A stretch of DNA of 34,607 nucleotides from Dissophora ornata (GCA_025201705.1 MU616881.1:1-34607); one strand, 5' to 3'; shown: positions 9,251-18,640, numbered from the stretch's first letter. Notes: generated by a model from the letters alone, not told the origin. Numbers and translations are program-made.

Positions 9251-9590
9251 CCGGGGAATTAGACCCCTGATTGATGTTGATCAGCTTCCTTCGTTCGCTC
9301 TATCTTTTTCCGGTTTGGTACATGTTCCGTACATGAGCTCACTCTAGCCTTTTTCGGTTTCTGAACGTAGTCGCGAGTGTGAAACCTAGGGGCTCCATTC
9401 TTGATTTGACACAATGGACGATCCGTTCCACCAATGACAAATTTCGGTTTCTTATGGTATTTAAGACTCTTCGCAAGAAGAATGGGCTGGTGTGTGCAAA
9501 GGTGCCTGTTGTTGGACAAACAGAAAATAGACCAAAACTATGCCGACACCCAGGGCCGGAATAGTTGCAACGCTCATCTATTTTTATACT
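9251..9590. repeat. Z repeat block, copy 2
   Basis: Homologous to 300-565 plus 946-1030 and to 12175-12590, sharing 'gacccctgattgatgttgatca', 'cttccttcgttcgctct', 'ctgttgttggacaaacagaga/aaat' and 'agggccggaatagttgcaac'. This copy has no MITE. It differs from the others at 9430-9490. No gene is seen. Confidence 0.75.
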
Positions 9591-9940
9591 AGTAGCGCAT
9601 CTCACAAGTGCCTGGAATCCATCAAGTCCTGCCTTACTCGCAGTTCAATCCGGCCCAGCCGATTTTTCAGAGCCGCCTCGTGCTCTATCGATGGACCAGG
9701 ACCAAGTCAATTCCCTCAATACTGAGATCATTTCAAGAACACACAAGTTTTGACCCAAAGGGTCATCTCAGCCCGAGACGCCAGCCCTGCCTACCCCCAT
9801 CGACAGCCAAGAAGGCGAAGGATATCCTTGGGTGAAGCCTTCTCTTCGAGTCACAATGTTGTTTGTCGTCGCTACCCGAGTCTCTGCGTGTATCTCGCCA
9901 TCCGCGCCTACGTCTTACATGCCTGAACGCGACTTTGGGA
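9591..9940 (+). pseudogene. small tail-anchored-like gene family, broken copy b
   Basis: Related to exon 2 of the intact genes: 'gccgatttttcagagccgcc', 'tcgatggaccaggaccaagt', 'catcgacagccaagaaggcg', 'aaggatatccttggg'. Exon 1 and the splice acceptor are replaced by unrelated sequence. A short insertion carrying 'acaagttttgacccaaaggg' introduces a stop. The hydrophobic C-terminus is out of frame. It shares the insertion with copy c at 12590, so copies b and c descend from one already broken ancestor. Confidence 0.75.
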
Positions 9941-9959
9941 CGAGCGCGTCATATTAATC

Positions 9960-10500
9960 ACTTTTCAAGGTTATGGTTTCAAATTTGCACAGACTCTTTT
10001 TTTTTTGTTCTATAGAATTTTGTAGAAACCCTAAAGGAGCGCATTGGCCTATGCGTGCGATTGGTTTCATAATTTCTGAGGTGACTTGTTGAATGCGAAT
10101 TATGCGGACGCAAATCGAGGATAGCTCCCTTTCGGCGGCGAAAGACGCTCTCATCGCATTGCCTTGGCTATGGCTTTGGTTACACGAACACAAACATTCA
10201 ATACTCTCATCCTCCAGCGTCGCAGCTAAACGCCTTAACCAATGTTGGTCTATCTTGCTTGCAACGTCCATTGTCGATCGAAGACCACTCGATGCCAAGC
10301 CGTCTGCCTAGCTTTGCGGGGCTTCTAATCAAGACAAATCCTTCGAACGCACTATTGGTTGCGGTGCTCACCATTTTTCCTCCCCTCGGCGGCGACCATG
10401 CTCTCCGGTACGATAGCAGTTATAACCTGCTGCTGGTGAGCAATCCTACTCAGTATTCGATCCAATCAGAGCAGGGAAAGACAGGACGGACGTGTTTATT
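9960..10500. repeat. QR repeat block, copy 2
   Basis: It aligns with 1340-1950 and 13513-14210 but has lost the middle part (the gagcatggatgtaagtgg stretch). It joins 'ttgtagaaaccctaaaggagcgcattgg' directly to 'ggtttcataatttctgaggtgacttg'. It ends with 'gcggtgctcaccatttttcctcccctcggcggcgacc'. No gene is supported. Confidence 0.75.
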
Positions 10501-10690
10501 CCTCTGTTTGTTTTGTGTTCTTGTGCATGTGCATGAGCATGTGGTGTGTGTGTGTGCGTATGTGCGTACGTGTGTGTTTGTATTCAGCCCTCGATGCTAT
10601 GCGCTCGCTCCAAAAAAAATATCCCCGGAATCTGGAATGGTTGAGCGCTTATTTTAAATACAATTCATTCATTGCCTACAGATCTGCGTC
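10501..10690. repeat. GT-rich tract
   Basis: Alternating TG/CATG-rich sequence at about 10515-10585 (gtgtgtgtgtgcgtatgtgcg) resembles the GT-rich tract at 14275-14355, which also follows the QR block. The rest of the stretch shows nothing recognisable. Confidence 0.55.
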
Positions 10691-10739
10691 ACAATAGAAA
10701 GTAAAAATTCTCTCCGAACCATCCTCTTTCAAACCTCAA

Positions 10740-11195
10740 GCTAACTCTCAGAGAGAGTGAAAGAGAGTGAGGGAGGGTGTGTGAGAGACTTAAATCTACT
10801 TCACTCACCGTGTACATGTACACATGTACTCCTACTCAGTAAATCTTGCTCAGAAGGGCATGTTTTCTGAAGCCAGTCTCAACCGTTTGCGTTATTTGCG
10901 CCGTCATTACCAGCCATTAATCAATTCCTGGACAACTATTGAACGCTTCAGAAATAAGCGTTACGTGGCCAACGATGGGCCCAGATTTGACAAGCTCAAA
11001 GAGTAAATTCATGAAGGATTTGACAAGTGTGATGAAGTTTGTGAAGACCTGGTTAGACGTTCATTACAGTACTGTACAGAACGGACTAATTTGGACTATT
11101 ATGGAAGACTGTCTTCGCGTTGACGAGCTTCCAACCTCTCCCTCGTCGTTCTAATTCAGAAGTGGAAGACGAAGATGATAGACGATGTAAAAGAT
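10740..11195 (+). repeat. shared 3' repeat next to a GA microsatellite, copy 1
   Basis: A short (gagagtga)-type tract (10746-10790) is followed by about 270 bases that recur at 16838-17070. The common segments are 'cattaatcaat.cctg.acaac.attgaa', 'gacaagctcaaagagtaaattcatgaagga' and 'caagtgtgatgaag'. One frame (10824-11006) is open for 60 codons (YQPLINSWTTIERFRNKRYV) but is interrupted in the other copy. It is probably the 3' part of a decayed transposable element. The superfamily is not established. Confidence 0.55.
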
Positions 11196-11304
11196 ATTAT
11201 GGAGTAATGGAGTAATGAATTCATGAAGTCATGGCGTAGATTGGTTACTTTACTGTTGCACAGAAATTCGCTGTGAAACAAGACAGTGATGGCCAGGGTC
11301 GAAC

Positions 11305-11389
11305 TCATGGCATTGGTGTCTGCATGGCATTGGTGTCTGCATGGCATTGGTGTCTGCATGGCATTGGTGTCTGCATGGCATTGGTGTCT
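11305..11389. repeat. 17-bp minisatellite, five copies
   Basis: Five perfect head-to-tail copies of catggcattggtgtctg. The related single-copy site at about 17320 ('gtggcattggcgtcgcgcatgacac') carries just one degenerate unit. This shows that the expansion happened after the blocks were duplicated. Confidence 0.95.
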
Positions 11390-11394
11390 GCATG

Positions 11395-12240
11395 ACATTC
11401 CCGGCATGCATGATAGACAATGCAATAACAACCCAAGGGGTCATCTCTGCGGGCATCACCTCGCCCAGCACTCCGCGAGTCCACTCGATGTTCATTTTTC
11501 AATTTTGGCCATCCCAAGCTACTGTTATTTCAAGGGCTCAGGTTTTGTCTTCCTCTCTTCGATGCGTTGATGTTTGTTACACCATAGGAAGATGGTCGCC
11601 TTTTCGCGTTCTCGTGGTCCAGGTCGCGGCGCTGTTCTGGAGCGGAGTCCACAAGTCTGAGCAAAATCAAAAATCAAACCAAACCAAACCAACAAATGCA
11701 TAGAACATGTATGGGATACACGCAATTGAGGTTAATACAATCCATTGGTCCTTTCCCATTCCACCCCCTTGTCTCTAGTCTTGATATGTTGGGGTTGTTG
11801 GGGTCTGCAGGCATGACACATCGATTGACTGAATGACGAAAACTCAATCGATGGCTTTACACGGACTACACGGCGCACCCACTGTACAGCGCAATGGGCA
11901 GCAACATCTTTGTATGGTATGTATTGATACTATTGGAGCAGGATGATTGTGGCGACGGTAGCACTGCAGGGCTTCAATGGTTCAGAGCAGCATGATTCAA
12001 TTGACCTTGGTTAGTGTGGATGAGGCTAAGTTAACTGGTGAACCGGTGACGCGTGGTTAACCAAATAAGTAACCATTGACGGTTACTTATTGTTCAAAAA
12101 AATATGTCGGCCAAGTTAGCCGACATGGGATTTAGTCTTAACCATAGTTAACCATTTACTTAGCACACCTTTATATTCATCTCCTACCATATTTCGGAGA
12201 ATGGGAGTGTGAATTAGACCCCTGATTGATGTTGATCAGT
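11395..12240. repeat. XA repeat block, copy 3
   Basis: It starts with 'ggcatgcatgatagacaatgcaataacaaccca' (also at 17349), continues through X (11480-11640) and A (11805-12170), and ends in the ATGTCGG..CCGACAT hairpin at about 12104-12127. It is collinear with 8450-9250. No gene is seen. Confidence 0.85.
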
Positions 12241-12589
12241 TGGGCATGTCGCTATTAAAATAAATGAGCTTCTTCCGTTCGCTCCACCTTTCCCTGTTTG
12301 GTACATGTACATAAACTTGGGTACCCTCTCTCTAGCCATTATTTTCTGCCTTTGCACAAAATACAAACAGTTAAATGTGTGACAAGGGGCTCCATTCTCG
12401 TGGAGGCACTGCGGTCATAATTCGACACAATGGACGATCCGTCCCACCAATTATCTCTTGGACCTAAAAAGCAATTTATTTTCCTGTGCCTGTTGTTGGA
12501 CAAACAGAGAATACTGTAGACCAAAACTACGCCGACAGGCAGGGCCAGAATACTTGCAACACTCATATATTTTTACACAAGTAGCACAT
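12241..12589. repeat. Z repeat block, copy 3
   Basis: It aligns with 300-565 plus 946-1030 and with 9251-9590. The segment 'cctaaaaagcaatttattttcctgtgcctgttgttgg' at about 12463-12500 gives the uninterrupted version of the sequence split by MITE copy 1. No gene is seen. Confidence 0.75.
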
Positions 12590-12935
12590 CCCACAAGTGC
12601 CTGGAATCCATCCAGTCCTGCCTCACTCGCAGTGCAATCCAGTCCAGCCGATTTTTCAGAGCCGCCTCGTGCTCTATCGATGGAACAGGACCAAGTCAAT
12701 TCCCTCAATATCGAGATCATTTCAAAAACACTCAAGTTTTGACCCAAAGGGTCATCACAGCCCGAGACGCCAGCTCTGCCTGCCCCCATCGACAGCCAAG
12801 AGGCGAAGGATATCCTTGGATGACACCTTCTCTTCGAGTCACGGTGTTGTCTGTCGTCGCTACCTGAGTCTCCGCGTGTATCTCGCCATCCGCGCCCACG
12901 TCTTGCATGCCTGAACGCGACTCTGGGACGAGCGC
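12590..12935 (+). pseudogene. small tail-anchored-like gene family, broken copy c
   Basis: Close to copy b: 'tcctgcctcactcgcagtgc', 'gccgatttttcagagccgcc', the same inserted 'actcaagttttgacccaaag' with its stop, and 'catcgacagccaagaggcga' with one base missing. It lacks exon 1 and an in-frame hydrophobic end. Confidence 0.75.
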
Positions 12936-12959
12936 GTCATGTTAATCACTTTTCAAGGT

Positions 12960-13079
12960 TATGGTTTTGACTCTTTTTTTTATTTTTATTTTTTTTTGGG
13001 CCAGGTGTTTATTCAAACCGAGGCGAGGTCACGGAAATAAAAGATGATAAACTTGTCGCGTATTCAAAAGAATTTTGTA
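12960..13079. repeat. T-rich tract and fragment of a second inverted-repeat element
   Basis: A run of T (12971-12997) precedes a sequence beginning CAGG at 13002. Its next 20 or so bases (ttattcaaaccgaggcg) recur in inverse orientation at 15224-15247. The word gaaataaaagatgat (13034-13048) recurs directly at 15281-15295. The paralogous site at about 9990-10015 lacks this material, so it is an insertion. Confidence 0.55.
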
Positions 13080-13512
13080 CAGTGCACCTCCAACACAAGG
13101 TGAAATTTTCACCTTGTGTTTGATTTCCTAAGTCACTTCAATTCAACGAGCACAAAAAAAATATAACATGAACTTTATTAACGCCACTGTGCATTCCCTC
13201 TTCGCAAGAATTGGGTAGTCCTGAGAGGGAACCTCAAGAAGAGATAGTGCAGTCTTGCAGTCTATCGACAACGTCTTATGGGAATGCCACGACGATATTG
13301 CCCACAAGGACGACATCAGACACGGCAGCTTCTCGGATTCCGATACAGCAGAACAGTTTTACAAACCCTCTTCGTCTCAGAGATATTCATTTTCTTAGAT
13401 CACCAGCACACAGATTAAAGTTCATGTTATGTTTTTTTGTGCTCGTTGAATTGAAGTGACATAGGAAATCCAACATAAGGTGAAAATTTCACCTTGTGTT
13501 GGAGGTGCACTA
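13080..13512 (+). mobile_element. MITE, Tc1/mariner-type, copy 2 (433 bp, TA target duplication)
   Basis: The terminal inverted repeats are about 100 bases long. The left end starts cagtgcacctcc, and the right end read inward starts tagtgcacctcc. Both continue through 'ggatttcctaagtcac'-like and 'aattcaacgagcacaaaaaa'-like sequence. The element is flanked by TA (13078-13079 and 13513-13514). The uninterrupted site 'aattttgtagaaa' is present at about 1351, 3083 and 10014, so the TA is a true target duplication. Each end carries an internal palindrome (AACACAAGGTGAAA, one base, then its inverse). No transposase is encoded, so it must be mobilised in trans. A second, older copy lies at 566-945. 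Confidence 0.9.
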
Positions 13513-14230
13513 TAGAAAACCATAAGGAGCGATTGGCGTATGTGGGCCATTTAAATCAACGTGCCATGAAAATGTCTTTGCAGAGAATTCATCGTTTGCA
13601 TGCATGCATGCATGCGAGCGGAAAAGGGAAAGGGGAGCGAGCGGGGTAAACGTACATACACTAACACATCTTTAATGCTATATCAACCGATACCTGGTGG
13701 TGGCGGTGGCGGTGATGTGATTGAATAGAGAACGGTTTCATAATCGTTTGTGGCGACTTGTTGAATGCGAATACGCAAATCGAGGATGGCACCCTTTCGG
13801 CGACACATGCTTGCGCGCTTTGCCTTGGTTGTCGCTTTGGTTGCACGAAGCAAAAAAGAACAACCCCTATTTCGGTTGTCCAATTCAGCCGAACACAAAC
13901 ATTCAACAATGTAAGAATCAATTGCACACTCTCATCCTCCAGCGTCGCAGCCTAAACGCCTTCGCCAATGTTGGTCTATCCTGCTTGCAACGTTTATTGT
14001 CGATCGAAGACCTCTCGATACCAAACTTGCTACCTAGCTTTGCATAGCTTCTGATCAAGACAAATCCTTCGAACGCACTGTCGGTCGCAGTGCTCAGCAT
14101 TTTTCCTTCCTTCGGCGACGGCCACACTCTCCAGTGCGATAGTAGCTGTAACAACTCGCAAGAGACAGCAACATTAAAGCCCTGTTGCCAGTGATTCAAC
14201 TCGAGCAAATCTTATTCAGAATGTGATCCA
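13513..14230. repeat. QR repeat block, copy 3
   Basis: Resumes after the MITE with 'tagaaaaccataaggagcgattggcg' and runs to 'gattcaactcgagcaaatcttattcag'. It is collinear with 1350-1950 and matches 10010-10480 in parts. It contains 'tgcatgcatgcatgcatgc' at about 13597-13615. No conserved gene is seen. Confidence 0.8.
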
Positions 14231-14269
14231 ATCAAAGCAGGGGACATGGTTCTTCTGGCTGTCAATCCT

Positions 14270-14362
14270 CCTGCATGTGCATCTGTGCGTTTGTGTATTT
14301 GTGTGTCTCAAAAAAAAAAAAAGGCGTGTCTTTGTGTCTGTGTGTGTGTGTGTGCCAGTCAA
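14270..14362. repeat. TG-rich microsatellite with A-run
   Basis: gtgcgtttgtgtatttgtgtg is followed by 12 or so A, then a (TG)n run at about 14336-14354. It lies just upstream of the promoter of small gene copy 2. Confidence 0.8.
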
Positions 14363-14558
14363 AAAGAATCCACAAGGTAGCCACAACAGAATGTATAAAT
14401 TGTTCATATCCTCTTCTATCCCTGCCTTCTTTCAAACCTATGTTTATTCGCAACTTGTAACCCCACTCACATACAGTCTCGCCCTCGCATTCGCACAAAT
14501 ACGAGCCAGCCTTCGCTCAGCATCCACCCATTTGTTTCCTTTGTTCGCCTAAGCCAAA

Positions 14559-15180
14559 ATGACCGCATACAATTACCGCAGGTACGCCTTAAATCCTTTG
14601 ACTCGGTTCCACCCGCACGACCCAATTGTGCATGTAGACTTGCCTGTCAACGTCCCTGAGCTTTATTTCTTAAATGAAATTCAATTTGGATCGCCACATC
14701 CATGTATCCTGATTTTCGTCTTCAGAGAGCTTCCGCGTGTCGTACTGTTTACATCGCCAACTCCAGATCGCAACACCTCTGAACAAGAAAAATCGAAGAT
14801 AAAAATCGCTCCTCCTACTCCTCATCCTCCTCCTAACATATCTATAACACTTCGTTCTTTCGAATAATCCAATAAATCCCTACAGTCTACCCAGAACTCC
14901 TGTCCAAGACGCCCCACTCGCAGTGCAATCCGTTCCAGCCGATTTATTAGAGCCGCCTCGCGCTCAATCGATGGACCAGGACCAAGTCAATTTCGTCACT
15001 ATTGAGATCACCGAGATTATTTCACAGCCCGAGACACGAGCTCCACCTGCTCCCATCGACAGCCAAGAAGGCCAAGGGTACCCTTGGGAATATGGTGTCA
15101 CACTTTCTCCTCGAGCCACAGTGTTGTTTACCATCGCTACCTTTCTGGGTCTCTGCGCGTACCTCGCTGTCCGTGCCTAA
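14559..15180 (+). CDS. small tail-anchored-like protein, intact copy 2 (unknown function)
   Basis: Paralogue of the gene at 2367. Exon 1 is 14559-14581, the intron 14582-14885 (304 bases, CAG|GTACGC donor, CTACAG acceptor), and exon 2 14886-15180, giving 105 residues. The N-terminus MTAYNYR and the SLPRTPVQDAPLAVQSVPAD stretch are the same as in copy 1. The C-terminal hydrophobic segment has diverged (VLFTIATFLGLCAYLAVRA) but keeps its length and position at the very end. It stops six residues earlier than copy 1. By eye the intron is more similar between the copies than exon 2 is. TATA motif at 14394-14400. No function can be assigned. Tail anchoring is inferred only from the terminal hydrophobic stretch. 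Confidence 0.55.
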
Positions 15181-15204
15181 GTCTCGCATGCCTGAGCGCG
15201 ACTC

Positions 15205-15440
15205 TGGGACAAACACAGAGACGCCTCGGTTTGAATAAGCCCCTGACTATATAAAAAAAAAGCCGCGATGTGTTCATAGAAATAAAAGATGATTTACGGA
15301 ACAGGCATACGACTTGACTGGTAAATTTTTCGTTAACGTGAACCAGAGAAGTTAACCAGTCAATTCGGTTCACCGAAACACCCCTGATATCTCTTCGTTC
15401 AAGCATCGCGCTGTGTATATTTAAAGATACTCCCCTTGTC
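15205..15440. other. junction sequence between small gene 2 and hAT relic
   Basis: At 15224-15247 is the inverse of the 13002-13025 sequence. At 15314-15363 a 9-base perfect inverted repeat (TTGACTGGT / ACCAGTCAA) encloses GTTAAC and GTGAACC motifs. A TATATTTAAA motif occurs at about 15414, 30 bases before the ATG at 15445. It may be the promoter and terminal sequence of the adjoining hAT-like element. Confidence 0.45.
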
Positions 15441-15444
15441 GTGA

Positions 15445-16661
15445 ATGAAGACAACCTTTTCCCACCCACCAGCTTCTTCCGGCATGGCGATGTACCCATT
15501 CTTTAACATGAACAGCGAATCCTTTTCGTCCTCTTCATCTGCGCGTCCACCTGTTGCACAAAGTTCACCAAGCTTCAACTTGGGCGTCCTCGATGATGAT
15601 CTGCTCAGCACCAATTCTTTCTCCGATATATCGTGTCCATGGGATATAAGAACCATGGCAACATCCATTGCCACAAGCGCTTCTGTCAGACGGATGGTCA
15701 ATGACGTTCCAACGACTCACTCAGAGTGCCAGGTAATCTGCGAGATGCTATAAAGTGTTGTCAACTCGAAAGCATTGTTCTTTGGAAGAATGCTTATGAC
15801 CAGTAACTCAATAACTCTTCGTTGACAATGATAAGTCTCAGGGAAGGTGTACTCGAGAATCGTTGCGTCAAGGAAGAGGGCAAGTGCGTTTTTAAGTTCC
15901 GCTGTTCTCAACCCGAGTACTAAAGCGCCTTCGCCGCTTCCTCTTCATCGACGACCCAAACGTAACATATCAAGTCAAAGCATCATAACTTTTACAAGCA
16001 GTGGTCAAAAGGGAAAGGAGTAGACAGGTCTTCATCTTCCTCATTGACCTAGGCCACTCTGGACATGTCGCCGGTCCCAGCAGCCAAATGGAGCGAGGTG
16101 TATATGGCCACGCTCGAGTGGATCATTGGAGATCTACTTCCGTTTTCAACTCTGGATTCGGAGCTCGTCCAAGCCATGGTCCGGTCATACATATCCAGTA
16201 TGAACCCCCATGTGCGGTCACCTTGCGTGCTTTGTTATTGAACCGTTGCATGACTTTGGAGAAACGGCTCAAGGACCTGATGGACCAAACTCTTGTACAT
16301 AGTGCTATCACAGCCGATAGTTGGAGCAGCCGCTCGAACCGACGCTACCATTGGATTACCCTCCACTGGCTGGAAGGAGACTTCAGGGTACATGGATTTC
16401 CGCAGTAAATGTATCTTATTATAGGGGAGTAGCAACTGTCGACCAGTGGAATATATCCAAATCCATTGTTTCCATCACGTCGGACAATGCAGCTTCGATA
16501 GTTAAAGCCGTGGATATAGCAGAATTTAACATGTCGGCTGTTTTGTCCACTGCCTCAACAACTCCGTGAAGAGTACCATGGACCAAAGCAATTCTCTGAA
16601 GAGCTTCGTCGAGAGGTGTCATGACCTAGCCAAGTTTTTTCACTCGCCCCAAGCATACTAG
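15445..16661 (+). pseudogene. decayed hAT-superfamily transposase
   Basis: Pieces of a hAT transposase occur in order but in different frames. At 16086-16215 is a segment with KWSEVYMATLEWIIGDLLPF and SMNPHVRS. At 16209-16400 is EKRLKDLMDQTLVHSAITAD followed by SWSSRSNRRYHWITLHWLEG. At 16440-16527 is SITSDNAASIVKAV. At 16530-16661 is HVGCFVHCLNNSVKS..CHDLAKFFHS, ending in a stop. The ITADSW, SDNAASIVKA and CFVHCLN motifs are typical of the RNase H-like domain of hAT enzymes. At least three frameshifts separate them. The 102-codon frame at 15445-15753 (Ser-rich) may be the N-terminal exon, but it has no recognisable BED zinc finger. The C-terminal dimerisation region is absent. It cannot encode an active enzyme. 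Confidence 0.8.
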
Positions 16662-16716
16662 TCTACAGTAGCTAACTCTCTACCATTCCAAAAATAAAGT
16701 CGCGCTGTGGTAACTA

Positions 16717-16835
16717 TATGGAGTGAGAGAGAGAGAGAGAGAGTGAGTGAGAAAGTGAGTGAGTGAGTGAGGGAGAGAGTGAGTGAGTGAGAGTGAGAGA
16801 GTGAGAGAGTGAGAGAGTGAGAGAGTGAGAGAGTG
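16717..16835. repeat. GAGAGTGAGT-type microsatellite
   Basis: Almost uninterrupted gagagtgagtgag... with (ga)n at the start and 10-base units gagtgagaga at the end. A shorter related tract precedes the homologous sequence at 10746. Confidence 0.95.
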
Positions 16836-17080
16836 TTTTCAGTCATTAATCAATCCCTGAACAACAATTGAAAGCTCCGGAAGTAAGCGTATCGTGGTCG
16901 ATAATAACGATGGGTCCAGTTTTGACAAGCTCAAAGAGTAAATTCATGAAGGATATGGCAAGTGTGATGAAGACTGTCTTCGCCTTGGGGAGCCTCCAAC
17001 CTCTCCCTTGGCGTTCGAGATCTCTGATTCAAAAGTGGAAGACAAAGATGATCTAGATGATGTACATGTACATGTGGAAG
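16836..17080 (+). repeat. shared 3' repeat next to a GA microsatellite, copy 2
   Basis: Homologous to 10905-11190 ('cattaatcaatccctgaacaac', 'gacaagctcaaagagtaaattc', 'ctccaacctctccc', 'aaaagtggaagacaaagatga'). It lies just downstream of the hAT relic, so it may be that element's 3' end. In this copy the frame is broken by stops. Confidence 0.55.
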
Positions 17081-17118
17081 ATTGACTACAGGGAAGGAAG
17101 GTTCTTCAAGCTTTGTGT

Positions 17119-17166
17119 AACAATCAGACTTATTCTGGTCTGAACAATCAGACTTATTCTGGTCTG
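17119..17166. repeat. 24-bp tandem duplication
   Basis: The sequence aacaatcagacttattctgg plus tctg occurs twice in a row without change. The stretch 17167-17330 around it shows nothing recognisable. Confidence 0.95.
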
Positions 17167-17329
17167 CTGTGAAACAAGACAGGGGTAATGGTCCTTTGTC
17201 ATGCACCCCCACTGCACCTTCACACACTCTCGCTCGTAGCAGACTGGCAGTCCACGAAGGTTTTGCTGCACCGTATACAGTTTGCGTGTCTGGAACCTAA
17301 AAAGACTGTTTAGCTTCGTGGCATTGGCG

Positions 17330-17965
17330 TCGCGCATGACACCCCCGGCGTGCATGATAAACTATGCAATTACAACCCAAAGGGTCATCCCAACCGGCAT
17401 CCTCTCGTCCAGCACTCCGCGGATCCACTCGATGTTCACTTTTTCTATTTTTGCCATCCTAAGCTACTGTTATTTCTTTATTTCTCGGGCTCAGATTTCG
17501 TCGTCCTTTTCGATGCGTTGATGTCTGCTGCACCATGGGAAGATGGTCGCCTTTCGTGTTCTCGTGGTCCAGGTCGTGGCGTGATGTCATTCCTGTCTGG
17601 AGCGGGGATTCGCGAACCCGACAACGAATTGCATTTTCGATAATTAGACTGCACCAGTGAGCAAAAGCAACCAAACAAACAGATGCTGAAGTCAGGCAAG
17701 ATGTATGCATAGAACATGGATCCACACAATTGGGGGTTAATGCAATCTGTCCGTCCCTTCCCCCCTTTTCTCTACTCTTCCTGCAAGCGTCATTTGTTCT
17801 GTTGGGGTCAGCTGGTATGACACATTGACTGATTGACGCATACTCAACTGATGACTTTATGCAGACTGCACGGCACGCCCACTGTACAACGCAATGTGTA
17901 CTATTGGGGCGGGATGATTGTGGCAATGGTGGCACTGCGGGGCATCAATTGGTTCGGATGCGACA
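17330..17965. repeat. XA repeat block, copy 4 (truncated)
   Basis: It begins with 'gcgtgcatgataaactatgcaattacaaccca' and continues through X (17420-17640) and part of A (17808-17965, with an internal deletion of the gcagcaacatctttgtatgg part). After about 17965 the similarity to the other copies ends. No Z, small-gene or QR part follows. Copy 4 is also the most diverged. Confidence 0.8.
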
Positions 17966-18640
17966 TGTGTTCACTGTCAAGGTCGACGCAATTAACTTTA
18001 TTTCTTCTTCGCACACACTGTACCGCGGTGATCCCTTGTCGACACTTGAGAGCCGTCATCCCTTGCGGAGAGTAAGAATCGCCGTCATCTTGTTTGCATT
18101 TACCATCCGCTGTCTGCTCAATTAAGAAATGTCCTTTATTCCTTTACCTGCAATGAATACAAAAATACATGTCCAGCCCCCCACCAAATGCAGGAGAGGA
18201 AAGAAGCAGAATGAAGTCGGTAACACCAACGCAATCCCGGCTGTCGATGTGTCGATTATCCTCCCTCTTTCTGCTGTCCTCTTCCTTCTATCCCTTCCTC
18301 CACTTCCTCCTCTCCTTCCCATTCTCCCCTCCTCTTCTCCTCTTCTCCTCTTCTCCTCTTCTCCTCTTCGCCACCACCATTCTTCTTGCGTCTACCTTAA
18401 ATACGCCACCACTCCCCTTCGTCGATCTCCCCTTTTCTCCTCTTCCTCGTCCGCTTCCTCGTCCGCTTCCTCGTCCGCTTCCTCGTCCGCTTCCTCGACC
18501 CCAATCCCTCTTCCTGGCATCCCCTCTTTCACGCCCCCTCACCGTTTCTTCTTCCTCGCACTTCCGCCACATCCCTGTCCACTGCTCCTGATCCACACTC
18601 ATCCCCCGTCTCCACTCCCACAAACAACCCGACCCTCATA
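17966..18640 (+). promoter_or_regulatory. upstream region and pyrimidine-rich leader of F-box gene 2
   Basis: No separate gene is supported. From about 18255 the + strand is strongly C/T-rich. It holds an 8-base array of (cttctcct) at about 18331-18368 and four perfect copies of tcctcgtccgct at 18444-18491. The TTAAATA at about 18397 could serve as the TATA element. The last 120 bases ('ccccaatccctcttcctggcatc', 'ctctttcacgcccc') match the leader of F-box gene 1 at 6075-6240. Confidence 0.5.

Noticed and set aside
11305..11389. Regular short repeats considered as a CRISPR-like array
   Set aside because: The units are contiguous with no spacers, and the locus is eukaryotic; it is a simple minisatellite.
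17459..17935. 158-codon minus-strand frame in XA copy 4
   Set aside because: The corresponding frames in the other XA copies are broken at different places, so there is no sign of coding selection.
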